Positions 27,875 through 36,877 of a DNA stretch of 64,000 nucleotides are shown here, piece by piece (within the stretch, counting starts at the first letter, position 1; each line of letters starts with the position of its first letter). The position numbers were made by a program, and so were the translations under genes. The stretch comes from Bacteroidales bacterium. GTDB lineage: Bacteria > Bacteroidota > Bacteroidia > Bacteroidales > UBA3824. The DNA lies in contig JAEDDH010000001.1 in assembly GCA_016293845.1 (NCBI GenBank), positions 124,001 to 188,000 on the forward strand. Direction: 5' to 3'. Under the pieces are notes generated by a model that did no database searches, was not told where the DNA came from, and was given only the letters and a program-made list of their open reading frames with translations.

Positions 27875-28672
27875 ATGGCTACAATTTTAGACGAAATAGT
27901 CGCTAACAAAAAGATTGAGGTTGAGCTATTTAAGCGTTTTTTGCCCATTGAAATGCTCCGCGAAGGCGGATTTTTCAGTCGCGAAACATTCTCTTTCAAA
28001 AAGGCTTTGCTCGATAGTTCTACGGGTATAATCTCGGAATTTAAACGTCATTCGCCGTCGAAGGGAGATATTCATCAAGGTATTGATCCAAAGGATGTTG
28101 TGCCGCTTTACGAAGAATATGGTTGCTCTGCTGTTTCGTGCCTTGCAGATAATAAATATTTCGGAGGAAGTTATCAAGATGTGATGCAAGCTCGTGAAAA
28201 TCTGAAACATACTCCGCTTCTATTCAAGGAGTTTATAACCGATCCCTATCAACTATATTTGGCAAAATATTCAGGTGCAGATGTAGTTTTGTTGATAGCT
28301 GCATGCTTAGAACGCTCACAATGTCAAGAACTTGCCTACGAAGCAAAAAGTCTTGGTTTGCAAACTCTTTTAGAAATTCATTCCGAAGACGAACTTTCGC
28401 ACTATGGCGAAGATTTTATTGATGTGCTTGGTGTTAACAACCGCAACTTGAAGATTTTTAAAACCGACATCGCTATTTCGAAAGAGATTGTAAAAAATCT
28501 TCCCGATGAAGCCGTAAAAATCTCTGAATCAGGTATTTCAAAACCAGAAACTGTTGCCGAACTCAAAAAACTTGGTTTCAACGGTTTTCTTATGGGCGAG
28601 AACTTTATGAAGGAGCAAAATCCCGGAATCGCACTCAAAAACTTTGTTGAGGAGGTTGAAAAATGCTTGTAA
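27875..28672 (+). CDS. trpC: Indole-3-glycerol phosphate synthase
   Basis: 265 residues. IISEFKRHSPSKGDI (catalytic Lys), LLFKEFITDPYQLYLA (second Lys), LEIHSEDEL, LGVNNRNLKIF and ISESGISKPETV are all in place for the TIM-barrel enzyme that closes the indole ring. It overlaps trpF by 10 nt, suggesting translational coupling. Confidence 0.95.
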   Translation: MATILDEIVANKKIEVELFKRFLPIEMLREGGFFSRETFSFKKALLDSSTGIISEFKRHSPSKGDIHQGIDPKDVVPLYEEYGCSAVSCLADNKYFGGSYQDVMQARENLKHTPLLFKEFITDPYQLYLAKYSGADVVLLIAACLERSQCQELAYEAKSLGLQTLLEIHSEDELSHYGEDFIDVLGVNNRNLKIFKTDIAISKEIVKNLPDEAVKISESGISKPETVAELKKLGFNGFLMGENFMKEQNPGIALKNFVEEVEKCL

Positions 28673-29274
28673 AGGTTTGTGGATTGCGCGACAACATTAA
28701 CGAGGTTTTGGCTCTGAAACCAGATTTTGCAGGACTGATTTTTTATCCAAAATCACCACGATATGTAGCTAATAATCAAAATTGTGGTTTGAAGCAAAAA
28801 CTTAACGGCATATCTAAGGTTGGAGTTTTTGTTAACGAGGATTTCAACACAATCGTTTCTTTGATTGATGAGTATAATCTTGATTATGTGCAAATTCATG
28901 GCAACGAAAGTATTGATTTTTGTAAAAAAATTCGAACAATCGTTCCTGTCATAAAGGCTTTCGGCGTATCTTCCTCGGCTGATTTTGAGATCGTTAACCA
29001 ATATGCTGATTATGTTGATTATCTGCTTTTAGACACTAAAACAACAAGTTACGGCGGTTCGGGCATTAAATTCGATTGGAATATACTCAGCAGCGTAAAA
29101 ATCGGTCAAAAGTTTTTGCTAAGCGGAGGAATATCGCTCGACGATATTCCAACTATTAAAAATCTTAATATCAATAATTTAGTTGGCGTAGATTTGAACA
29201 GCAAGTTTGAGATTTCGCCAACATTAAAAAACATTGAACAATTAAAACAGGCAATTAATATTATACGAAGATGA
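28663..29274 (+). CDS. trpF: Phosphoribosylanthranilate isomerase
   Basis: 203 residues. VKVCGLRD holds the catalytic Cys, then FAGLIFYPKSPRYV, KVGVFVNE, VQIHGNES, LLLDTKTTSYGGSGIKFDW (catalytic Asp) and LSGGISLDDI. Stand-alone, not fused to trpC. It starts inside the trpC end and overlaps trpA by the 4 bases ATGA. Confidence 0.94.
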   Translation: MLVKVCGLRDNINEVLALKPDFAGLIFYPKSPRYVANNQNCGLKQKLNGISKVGVFVNEDFNTIVSLIDEYNLDYVQIHGNESIDFCKKIRTIVPVIKAFGVSSSADFEIVNQYADYVDYLLLDTKTTSYGGSGIKFDWNILSSVKIGQKFLLSGGISLDDIPTIKNLNINNLVGVDLNSKFEISPTLKNIEQLKQAINIIRR

Positions 29275-30044
29275 ACAGAATAGACAAACTTTTCCAATCT
29301 GGAAAAAAAGACATATTATCAGTTTATTTTACAGCAAGTTATCCCAATTTAGACGACACTGTAAAAATCATCAAATCACTCTCAGACCACGGTGTGGATA
29401 TGATTGAAATTGGTGTTCCATTTTCCGACCCAATGGCAGATGGTCCTGTGATTCAGGCAAGTGGACAAAAAGCGATTAACAACGGCATTACCCAAAAATT
29501 AATTTTCAAGCAACTTGAAAATATTCGTCAAATTACTGATATTCCACTGATTATGATGAGTTACATCAATACGGCAATGCAGTTTGGTTTTGAACAATAT
29601 TGCAGCAAATGCGCCGAAGTGGGTGTTGACGGTCTTATAATTCCTGACCTTCCATCCGAGATTTATCTATCTGAATATAAGCAGTTTGTTGATAACAACG
29701 GTTTAGATTTTATTCAACTCATAACCCCTGAAACTTCTGATGAACGCATCCGTGCCATCGACGATATGAGCAAAGGTTTCATCTATATGGTTTCGTCGGC
29801 TTCTACCACAGGAGCACAGCAGTCGTTTAACGAAGCCCAACAGCAGTATTTCAGTCATATAGATAGTATGAAACTCAAAAATCCTACACTCGTAGGCTTT
29901 GGCGTATCCAATAAAGAAACCTTCCGTGCAGCAGCCGACCATTCGCGTGGATGCATTATCGGTAGCGCATTTATAAAACTGTTAGGCAGTTGCAAATCTA
30001 TCGACGAGGCTGTGGAAACGCTTTTAAGTAATATCAAAAACTAA
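29271..30044 (+). CDS. trpA: Tryptophan synthase alpha chain
   Basis: 257 residues. Catalytic Glu in DMIEIGVPFSDPMADGPVIQ, then DGLIIPDLPSE (catalytic Asp), FIYMVSSASTTGAQ and VGFGVSNKE. It cleaves indole-3-glycerol phosphate to indole for TrpB. Last gene of the operon, followed at once by a terminator. Confidence 0.95.
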   Translation: MNRIDKLFQSGKKDILSVYFTASYPNLDDTVKIIKSLSDHGVDMIEIGVPFSDPMADGPVIQASGQKAINNGITQKLIFKQLENIRQITDIPLIMMSYINTAMQFGFEQYCSKCAEVGVDGLIIPDLPSEIYLSEYKQFVDNNGLDFIQLITPETSDERIRAIDDMSKGFIYMVSSASTTGAQQSFNEAQQQYFSHIDSMKLKNPTLVGFGVSNKETFRAAADHSRGCIIGSAFIKLLGSCKSIDEAVETLLSNIKN

Positions 30045-30051
30045 TCGTGCT

Positions 30052-30084
30052 GAGGTTGCCATCAATAGGCAACCTCTTCTTTTT
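30052..30084 (+). terminator. trp operon terminator
   Basis: GAGGTTGCC (30052-30060) pairs with GGCAACCTC (30068-30076) around a 7-nt loop, followed by TTCTTTTT. Begins 8 nt after the trpA stop. Confidence 0.85.
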
Positions 30085-30129
30085 AAGTATTTTTTACACT
30101 ATTTCCCTTCAGAAAAGAATTGAAATAAG

Positions 30130-30137
30130 TACTTTTG
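30130..30137 (+). promoter_or_regulatory. Putative -7 element for the plug-domain pseudogene
   Basis: TACTTTTG, 29 nt upstream of ATG 30167. It suggests separate transcription from trp. Confidence 0.5.
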
Positions 30138-30166
30138 AAAGATTTAATATTAAAAAATGGATAAGT

Positions 30167-30822
30167 ATGAAAAAATATATTTTAATGTTTTTGTTGCTTG
30201 TTGGTCTGTACCCTACCTACGCTCAGCAAACTCGCATTATCAATGGCAAAGTTCGAGCCTTTAATGATTTGCCAGTTTCAGGTCTTAAAGTAACTGCAAC
30301 CAAAGCCCATTCTGCGGTAACTACTGATTCTTCGGGTTATTTTTCCATAGCATGTTTATCATCAGATTGTATCAACATTAAATCAGATTGTTTTAAAACT
30401 GTCAATATTAAAATCAATCAAAAAAATGGTGATTCTCTGGATGTGAAACTTTTTGCTAAAGCCAACGAAAAATCAGTTGATATGGCTATTGGATACGGCT
30501 ATTTAAAAGAGGAAGACCGTACACCGGCTGTAAAAAGCTTACGGAAGGGACCTGATTATAGTTCATATTCAAGTGTTTATGATATTATTAAAAGTAATTT
30601 TCAGGTGTCGATGTTCGACCTGATGGTTGTATAATTACTCGTAGCACAGCCACAGTTTATGACGATCCTTGCGCCACATTTGTTGTTAACGGATCTGTAG
30701 TTGATTCTATTGATTATCTTTCACCTGGCGATATTAAGGATATTTCTCTTATAAAAGACGGTACTGCAGCTATTTATGGTGCTCGTAGTGGTAATGGAGT
30801 TTTTATTATCAACACACGTTAA
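30167..30822 (+). pseudogene. Frameshifted CarboxypepD-reg/TonB-plug-like protein
   Basis: The ATG at 30167 starts a signal peptide (MKKYILMFLLLVGLYPTYA) and a regulatory-like domain (IINGKVRAFNDLPVSGLKVTATK) closely resembling the gene at 22678. The frame stops at 30634, but the next frame continues exactly where the paralogue does: FSGVDVRPDGCIITRS, CATFVVNGSVVDSIDYLS, DIKDISLIKDGTAAIYGARSGNGVFII, ending at 30822. The break is at the T-run 30598-30601. One extra T restores a single frame of about 218 residues. Either a real one-base loss or an assembly error. No sign of programmed frameshifting. Confidence 0.8.
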
Positions 30823-30905
30823 TTCTAAAAGGCTTTTCAATTATTAATTTCTTTTAAAAAAAGTTAATTATTGATATACTGCGTTCGTTTTTAAGATTTG
30901 ATTTA

Positions 30906-30913
30906 TACATTTG
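30906..30913 (+). promoter_or_regulatory. Putative -7 element for the moxR-bat operon
   Basis: TACATTTG, 25 nt upstream of ATG 30939. Confidence 0.6.
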
Positions 30914-30938
30914 CAATTGAGTTTTAATTAACAATGTT

Positions 30939-31937
30939 ATGAATCAAACAGCAGAAAATATCAAAGAATTAAACGAAAGAATCAATCGCGAAAGCGCTTT
31001 TATCGACATGGTCAACAGTGAGATGGCTAAGGTTATCGTGGGTCAAAAACAACTCACCGAAGGACTTTTAATCGGATTGCTTAGTAATGGACACGTTTTG
31101 TTGGAAGGTGTCCCTGGTTTGGCTAAAACATTGGCTATCAAAACGTTGTCGCAAATTATAAAATCTAAGTTCAACCGTATACAGTTTACGCCCGACCTTT
31201 TGCCTGCCGACCTTCTCGGTACTATGATTTACTCGCAAAAAAGCGAGGAATTTGTGGTGAAGAAAGGTCCTGTGTTTGCTAACTTTATCCTTGCCGACGA
31301 GATCAACCGTAGCCCCGCAAAGGTTCAGTCTGCACTTTTGGAGGCTATGCAGGAGCATCAGGTAACAATAGGAGAGGAGACCTACAAGTTGGACGATCCC
31401 TTCCTCGTACTTGCAACACAAAACCCTATCGAGCAAGAAGGTACATATCCGTTACCAGAGGCGCAGGTAGACCGTTTTATGCTCAAAATAATAGTTAACT
31501 ATCCTAAGAAAGACGAAGAGAAACTCATTATCCGTCAGAATATTACGGGCGAGTTTCCAAAACCTGAACAAATCCTCACTTCCGACGATATTATCAAAGC
31601 ACGTGAGTTGGTAAAAGAGGTTTACATCGACGAACGCATTGAAAACTACATAGTTGACATTGTTTCTGCCACACGTAATCCCGAACTTTACGGCTTAGAA
31701 AAGTTCAAAGAATTAATCAGTTACGGCGGTTCACCACGTGCAGGTATCAGTCTTGCAAAGGCTTCTAAGGCATACGCATTTATCAAACGCCGAGGATACG
31801 TTTTCCCCGAAGACGTTCGCTCAATTTGTCATGCAGTTTTGCGCCACCGTATTGGTTTAACATACGAGGCTGAGGCTCAGAATATTACAACCGAAGAAAT
31901 TATCAGCGAAATTCTCAACACCATCCCTGTTCCGTAG
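30939..31937 (+). CDS. moxR: MoxR-family AAA+ ATPase
   Basis: 332 residues. Walker A LLEGVPGLAKTLAIK, Walker B FILADEINRSPAK, sensor/ATQNPIEQEGTYPLPEAQVDRFM block and the C-terminal lid (YGGSPRAGISLAKASKAYAF). MoxR ATPases work as chaperones for VWA-domain proteins, which are encoded directly downstream. First gene of the Bat operon. Confidence 0.93.
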   Translation: MNQTAENIKELNERINRESAFIDMVNSEMAKVIVGQKQLTEGLLIGLLSNGHVLLEGVPGLAKTLAIKTLSQIIKSKFNRIQFTPDLLPADLLGTMIYSQKSEEFVVKKGPVFANFILADEINRSPAKVQSALLEAMQEHQVTIGEETYKLDDPFLVLATQNPIEQEGTYPLPEAQVDRFMLKIIVNYPKKDEEKLIIRQNITGEFPKPEQILTSDDIIKARELVKEVYIDERIENYIVDIVSATRNPELYGLEKFKELISYGGSPRAGISLAKASKAYAFIKRRGYVFPEDVRSICHAVLRHRIGLTYEAEAQNITTEEIISEILNTIPVP

Positions 31938-31978
31938 TGTGTATATTATAAGGTGTATTTTTATGAAATTTTAGTAAA

Positions 31979-32845
31979 ATGGAAACCTCAGATATATTAC
32001 AGAAAGTCAGGAAGATAGAGATAAAAACCAAGGGTCTGTCTAATCACCTATTTGCAGGCGAATACCACAGCGCGTTTAAGGGTCGTGGTATGGCGTTTAG
32101 CGAGGTGCGCGAATACCAATATGGCGACGACATCCGCAACATCGATTGGAACGTAACGGCTCGTTTCGATAAGCCCTACGTAAAGGTTTTTGAAGAGGAA
32201 CGCGAACTTACCGTAGTGATTCTTGCCGACGTGAGCGGTAGTACCGATTTTGGTTCACAAACCGCAAGCAAGCGTGACATTATCACAGAAATTGCCGCAT
32301 GTCTCTTTTTTTCAGCCATTTCCAACAACGATAAAATAGGTGTAATTCTCTTTTCGGATCGTATCGAAAAATTCATTCCTCCGAAAAAGGGTCGTCAGCA
32401 TATTTTACGCATTATCAGAGAGTTGCTAACTTTCAAACCCGAAGGCAAAGGAACGGATGCTTCATTAGCGTTGCGCTATCTTACAAGTGCCATAAAAAAA
32501 CGCACTACAGCATTCATTATCAGCGATTTTATTTGTCCTGATTTTTCTGATGCGTTGCGTATTGCACGTCACAAACACGATCTGCTTGCGCTCAATATTT
32601 ACGATGTGCGCGAGCAAGATTTCCCCAACGTGGGACTTGTTTCGGTTCGTGATGCTGAAACTGGTAAGGTGCAGATAATTGACACTTCGTCAAGTGCTGT
32701 TCGCGAAATGTTTCGCCGTAATGCCGCTCAACGTCGGGCACGAAATGAGGAAATTTTCCGTCACGCCGGTGTCGATTATGCCTTTATTGCCGACAATGAC
32801 GATTATGTAAAGCCTTTGGTAAAACTTTTTAAATCAAGAATTTAG
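31979..32845 (+). CDS. DUF58 protein (VWA-like partner of MoxR)
   Basis: 288 residues. The DUF58 hallmark GRGMAFSEVREYQYGDDIRNIDWNVTAR is followed by a VWA-like part with a MIDAS-type motif LADVSGSTDFG and TTAFIISDF. No membrane segments, so cytoplasmic. It invariably accompanies moxR in Bat operons. The partner function is inferred. Confidence 0.9.
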   Translation: METSDILQKVRKIEIKTKGLSNHLFAGEYHSAFKGRGMAFSEVREYQYGDDIRNIDWNVTARFDKPYVKVFEEERELTVVILADVSGSTDFGSQTASKRDIITEIAACLFFSAISNNDKIGVILFSDRIEKFIPPKKGRQHILRIIRELLTFKPEGKGTDASLALRYLTSAIKKRTTAFIISDFICPDFSDALRIARHKHDLLALNIYDVREQDFPNVGLVSVRDAETGKVQIIDTSSSAVREMFRRNAAQRRARNEEIFRHAGVDYAFIADNDDYVKPLVKLFKSRI

Positions 32846-32854
32846 CATACCGAA

Positions 32855-33862
32855 ATGTTACATATTAGAATAAAAGGATTTTTGATTTTGGTAGTGGTAA
32901 CGTTGTTAACTGCTTTTGCGCATAACCTTAATGCTCAATCAGTTTCGGTTCGTGCCTTTGCCGATTCTAATTTTGTGGAGTTCGGAAATCCTATAAAGTA
33001 TTCTGTTTCCGCCTCTGTAAAAGGTGGTCAAAAGGTAGAGTTTCCGATTTTGAAGGGCGAAATTGTACCAGGTCTCGAAGTTATTGGCGGACCTTTGATT
33101 GATACCGTTTTTCATCCCAACCTAATGATGGATGTAAACTGCCATTACTCAATTACTTCGTTTAAAGATTCTACTTTTACAATACCAGAAATGCCGGTTT
33201 TGGTAGATGGTCAGATGTATCGAACCGATTCTATCAGCCTCACATTCACTCTTTTGCAGAATATCGACAGTACATTTTATGCATCTATCGATACCACTAA
33301 GACACTCAAAATCTTCGACATAGCAGAGGTTAAGAACACACCGTTCACTTTCGAGGAGTTTTGGCACAGATTCGGACACATTATTATTATAGTCCTGATT
33401 TCGATGCTTGTGGCTGCGGCTATCACTTATTTTATAATTCGCAAGATCAAAAATAAGCCTATTCTCCCAATTTCCAAACCCAAAGAACCTGCACACCTTA
33501 CTGCTTACCGGTTGTTAGACAAGCTTAAAACTTCGAAACTATGGCAGCAAGGCCGTGTGAAAGAGTTTTATTCTGTGCTTACCGAAATTTTAAAAAACTA
33601 TATTACAGACCGTTATAATCATTCTGTGATAGAAAACACCTCTGATGAAACTCTTGAAGAACTTAAACTATTTATGTCGCCGAGTGATGAAAACTATAAG
33701 AATCTCAAATCGTTGCTCGATACAGCCGACTTTGTGAAGTTTGCCAAGTTTCAACCTCGCGAAGACGAAAACGATCTTGCTCTCTCAATTGCATATAAGT
33801 TTGTGGATGACACAAAGATACAGATAGTAGAAACCAACATTCAAGAAGAAAAAAATGTTTGA
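32855..33862 (+). CDS. Membrane protein of the Bat operon (DUF4381-like)
   Basis: 335 residues. Signal sequence (to ~28), an extracytoplasmic beta-rich half (~30-170), one membrane helix near 175-195 (HIIIIVLISMLVAAAITYFII) and a cytoplasmic helical half with LKTSKLWQQGRVKEFYSVLTEILKNYI and FAKFQPREDEND. The last motifs are like the C-terminal part of BatD and DUF4381 proteins. It overlaps batA by 8 nt. The name is not established. Position and fold point to a Bat complex component. Confidence 0.7.
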   Translation: MLHIRIKGFLILVVVTLLTAFAHNLNAQSVSVRAFADSNFVEFGNPIKYSVSASVKGGQKVEFPILKGEIVPGLEVIGGPLIDTVFHPNLMMDVNCHYSITSFKDSTFTIPEMPVLVDGQMYRTDSISLTFTLLQNIDSTFYASIDTTKTLKIFDIAEVKNTPFTFEEFWHRFGHIIIIVLISMLVAAAITYFIIRKIKNKPILPISKPKEPAHLTAYRLLDKLKTSKLWQQGRVKEFYSVLTEILKNYITDRYNHSVIENTSDETLEELKLFMSPSDENYKNLKSLLDTADFVKFAKFQPREDENDLALSIAYKFVDDTKIQIVETNIQEEKNV

Positions 33863-34853
33863 ATTTACACAGTTTGCATATCCAAAAGTATTGTGGCTCT
33901 TGCTGTTGCTACTGCCGTTGGCGGTGTGGTATTTCTTTAAAATAAAGAATGCTCATCCTGCGCTAACGTTCAGTAGTTCAGGCGATTTTGGCAACAATCC
34001 TATTACTGTGCGCAAGATTATTGCTTTTGCGCCTTACGTGCTAAACTTTGTGATAATTGCCTTTATTATAGTGGCTTTGGCTCGTCCGCAAAGCACGTCG
34101 AGTAGTGAAACCATTACCAAGGAGGGCATTGATATTGTTATGGCAATGGACGTTTCGGGTTCAATGCTTGCCCGCGACTTTAAGCCAAACCGTTTGGAGG
34201 CCGCAAAAAATGTAGCCGCCGACTTTATTCAGGGTCGCGAAAACGACCGCATAGGCATTGTGCTGTTTTCAGGCGAAAGTTTTACACAATGCCCCCTCAC
34301 CGCCGACAAGGCAACGCTCGTTAACCTAATGTCAGTTATCCGCGAGGGAATGATCGAAGACGGTACTGCCATCGGTCTCGGACTTGCCAACGCTGTTGCA
34401 CGTCTTAAAAATTCCGACGCCAAGAGCAAAATTGTAATTCTCCTCACTGACGGCGTTAATAATATGGGTGAAATTGACCCTGTATTTGCCGCTGAAATTG
34501 CAGCACGCTATGGCATAAGGGTTTATACTATTGGCGTGGGTAAAAATGGGCTTGCTCCGTTCCCAGTTCAAGATCCATTTGGACGCACTTATTACGAAAA
34601 TTTTGAGGTTCGTATCGATGAACCTACTCTTAAAAAAATATCATCTCTTACAGATGGACAATATTTCCGTGCCACCGACAATTTCTCGCTTAAAGAGATT
34701 TACACCGAGATTGATAAACTTGAAAAAACCAAAATGCAAACCCTTACAATGAATAAAACTCACGACAAATTTATGCCGTGGTTGTTGGCTGCCGTTGGTT
34801 TGTTATTGTTTAATGTATTAATAAAAATGACTTTGGGAAGATTTCTTCCATAA
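33855..34853 (+). CDS. batA: BatA, VWA-domain membrane protein
   Basis: 332 residues. Membrane helices near 10-28 and 55-75, a VWA domain ~90-290 with MIDAS DVSGSMLARDF, Thr in PLTADKATL, and ILLTDGVNNMGEID, and a C-terminal helix (WLLAAVGLLLFNVLI). The family was linked to aerotolerance and stress survival in Bacteroides fragilis. The molecular role is unresolved. Probable client of MoxR. Confidence 0.9.
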   Translation: MFEFTQFAYPKVLWLLLLLLPLAVWYFFKIKNAHPALTFSSSGDFGNNPITVRKIIAFAPYVLNFVIIAFIIVALARPQSTSSSETITKEGIDIVMAMDVSGSMLARDFKPNRLEAAKNVAADFIQGRENDRIGIVLFSGESFTQCPLTADKATLVNLMSVIREGMIEDGTAIGLGLANAVARLKNSDAKSKIVILLTDGVNNMGEIDPVFAAEIAARYGIRVYTIGVGKNGLAPFPVQDPFGRTYYENFEVRIDEPTLKKISSLTDGQYFRATDNFSLKEIYTEIDKLEKTKMQTLTMNKTHDKFMPWLLAAVGLLLFNVLIKMTLGRFLP

Positions 34854-34868
34854 TAATTTTTTATAACG

Positions 34869-35897
34869 ATGTTCGATATTGATTTTGCAAATAAGGAATA
34901 TCTTTACGGCCTTTTGGCGATACCCGTATTGACGGCGTTATTTTTGCTGTATCTTGCTAAACGCAAGCGAGATATGGAGAAAATTGGCAACAGTTCGGTA
35001 TTACGTCTGTTGATGCCCGAATACTCTAAGTCGCGTCCTATTATAAGGTTTGCGCTTGTGATGTTGGCACTTGCATTTTTGATAATTGCCGCAGCACGTC
35101 CACGAATGGGCAGTCAACTTTCGGAGGTAAAAACACAAGGCTCTGAAATAATGATACTTCTCGATATAAGCAACTCTATGCGTGCCACAGATATGTATCC
35201 TAACCGCTTAGAAAACAGCAAGAACGCTATTTCAAATCTTGTTAAACGTCTTTCGGGCGATAAAATCGGACTTGTGATTTTTGCTGGAACGGCTTTTGTT
35301 CAAGTGCCTCTTACCTGCGACCTTCAAGCCACTGATATTTTTGTTCAATCGGTTTCGTGCGATATGATTTCTGAGCAAGGCACTGCCCTTGGCGAGGCTA
35401 TAAATCTTGGTGCAAGGTCGTTTTCTACCGAATCTGAAACCTCTAAGGCTATGATTCTTATCACTGATGGTGAAAACCACGAGGCAGATCCCGACCCCGT
35501 TGCTGCTGCCAAAAATGCGTTAGACAAAGGTATAGTAACCTTTACAATCGGTATGGGAAGTCCACGAGGCACCACAATTCCAAAGGCCGACGGTAGCAAC
35601 GAAATGATTCGCGACCGTGAAGGCAATGTGGTGGTTAGTAAACTCGACGAAAAATCGCTTATCCAAATAGCTCAAGCTGGTGGAGGTACTTATGCCCTCG
35701 CAACTAACGGTGATTCAGGACTTAAAGCCATCTATGAAGAAATAGGCAAAATGAAAAAAGGCGACATACTAATGTATTCTGATTACGACGAAAAATACGC
35801 CGTGCCTGCGTGCGTGGCTCTAATATTTTTCATTGCGGCATGTTTTACATTACAACGCAAAAACCGTTGGATCAATAAATTAGGAATTTTCGACTAA
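34869..35897 (+). CDS. batB: BatB, VWA-domain membrane protein
   Basis: 342 residues with the same plan as BatA: membrane helices near 10-28 and 55-75, MIDAS LLDISNSMRATDM, PLTCDLQATD, MILITDGENHEADP, and a C-terminal helix (VPACVALIFFIAACF). 15 nt after batA, 18 nt before batC. Confidence 0.9.
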   Translation: MFDIDFANKEYLYGLLAIPVLTALFLLYLAKRKRDMEKIGNSSVLRLLMPEYSKSRPIIRFALVMLALAFLIIAAARPRMGSQLSEVKTQGSEIMILLDISNSMRATDMYPNRLENSKNAISNLVKRLSGDKIGLVIFAGTAFVQVPLTCDLQATDIFVQSVSCDMISEQGTALGEAINLGARSFSTESETSKAMILITDGENHEADPDPVAAAKNALDKGIVTFTIGMGSPRGTTIPKADGSNEMIRDREGNVVVSKLDEKSLIQIAQAGGGTYALATNGDSGLKAIYEEIGKMKKGDILMYSDYDEKYAVPACVALIFFIAACFTLQRKNRWINKLGIFD

Positions 35898-35915
35898 CTT
35901 TTTAAATTTGAGAAA

Positions 35916-36860
35916 GTGAAACGTTTTTTAACTATATTATTAATAATAAGTGCATTAACGAATAGTTTAATGGCTCAAAACGAACGCCGTTTTGTTCGTG
36001 AGGGCAACTCTTATTACCTCGATGGTCAGTTCGACAAGGCTGAGGAACTCTATCAAAAGGCGGCAAACGAAAATTCTTCGTCGTATGAGTCTGCGTTTAA
36101 CGTGGGCAATGCTCGTTACCGTCAAGAAAAATATGGTGATGCGGCTTCGGCTTACAAAAGTTTGATTAAGAGTCAAACCGACCCCAAGAAACTTGCCGAA
36201 TGTTACTATAACCTCGGTAACTCGCAGTTAGGCAGTTGTATGCAGATGGTAGAGCAACAAAAGTTAGACGGTGCTATCGCTATGGCTGATTCGGCATTGG
36301 TTTCGTACAAAAATTCCATCATCAACGATCCACGTAACCAGCAGACTAAGTATAACTACTTATATACTAAAAAATTGATTGAGGCTCTAAAACAACAGCA
36401 GCAACAACAGCAACAAAATCAGGATCAAAATCAGAACCAAGATCAAAACCAAGATCAAAATCAGGACAAGGATAATCAGAATAAAGAGCCCGATGCCGAT
36501 GGAGATGGTATTCCCGACCGTGTGGAGCAGGGCGACAACCCATCGCAACCGCGCGACACTGATAACGACGGCATTCCCGACTATAAAGATAACGACTCTG
36601 ATAACGACGGTATTCCCGACTCAAAAGAGGCTGGCGACGACCCGAAGAATCCCAAGGATACCGACGGCGACGGAATGCCCGACTACCGCGACACCGACAG
36701 CAACAACAACGGAATTCCCGACAGTGAGGAGGCTCGCGCTATTTCGCCCGAAGATGCTGAACGCATTCTCGAAGCCATCAACAAGGCAGATGCCGAAACG
36801 CAGAAGAAGGTGAAGGAGGAGGATTCAAAATCAAAAGTTAAACACGACAAACAATGGTAA
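35916..36860 (+). CDS. batC: BatC-like TPR protein with Gln/Asn tract and thrombospondin type 3 repeats
   Basis: 314 residues from GTG 35916, which gives a signal peptide (VKRFLTILLIISALTNSLMAQ). Three TPR motifs ~25-145 (SYYLDGQFDKAEELYQKA, ARYRQEKYGDAASAYK, CYYNLGNSQLG), a Gln run and QDQNQ repeats ~155-185, then four thrombospondin type 3-like calcium-binding repeats (DADGDGIPD, DTDNDGIPD, DSDNDGIPD, DTDGDGMPD). A charged helix ends the protein. The calcium repeats are an unexpected addition for BatC. Periplasmic. Overlaps the possible upstream start of batD. Confidence 0.82.
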   Translation: MKRFLTILLIISALTNSLMAQNERRFVREGNSYYLDGQFDKAEELYQKAANENSSSYESAFNVGNARYRQEKYGDAASAYKSLIKSQTDPKKLAECYYNLGNSQLGSCMQMVEQQKLDGAIAMADSALVSYKNSIINDPRNQQTKYNYLYTKKLIEALKQQQQQQQQNQDQNQNQDQNQDQNQDKDNQNKEPDADGDGIPDRVEQGDNPSQPRDTDNDGIPDYKDNDSDNDGIPDSKEAGDDPKNPKDTDGDGMPDYRDTDSNNNGIPDSEEARAISPEDAERILEAINKADAETQKKVKEEDSKSKVKHDKQW

Positions 36861-36877
36861 CCTTTAATTCTATACCT

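Noticed and set aside
30598..30605. Programmed frameshift in the plug-domain gene
   Set aside because: A run of only four Ts, with no stimulatory hairpin or slippery heptamer. A simple one-base loss is more likely.
36370..36480. CRISPR-like short repeats
   Set aside because: They are Gln/Asn codon repeats inside batC, not spaced direct repeats with unique spacers.
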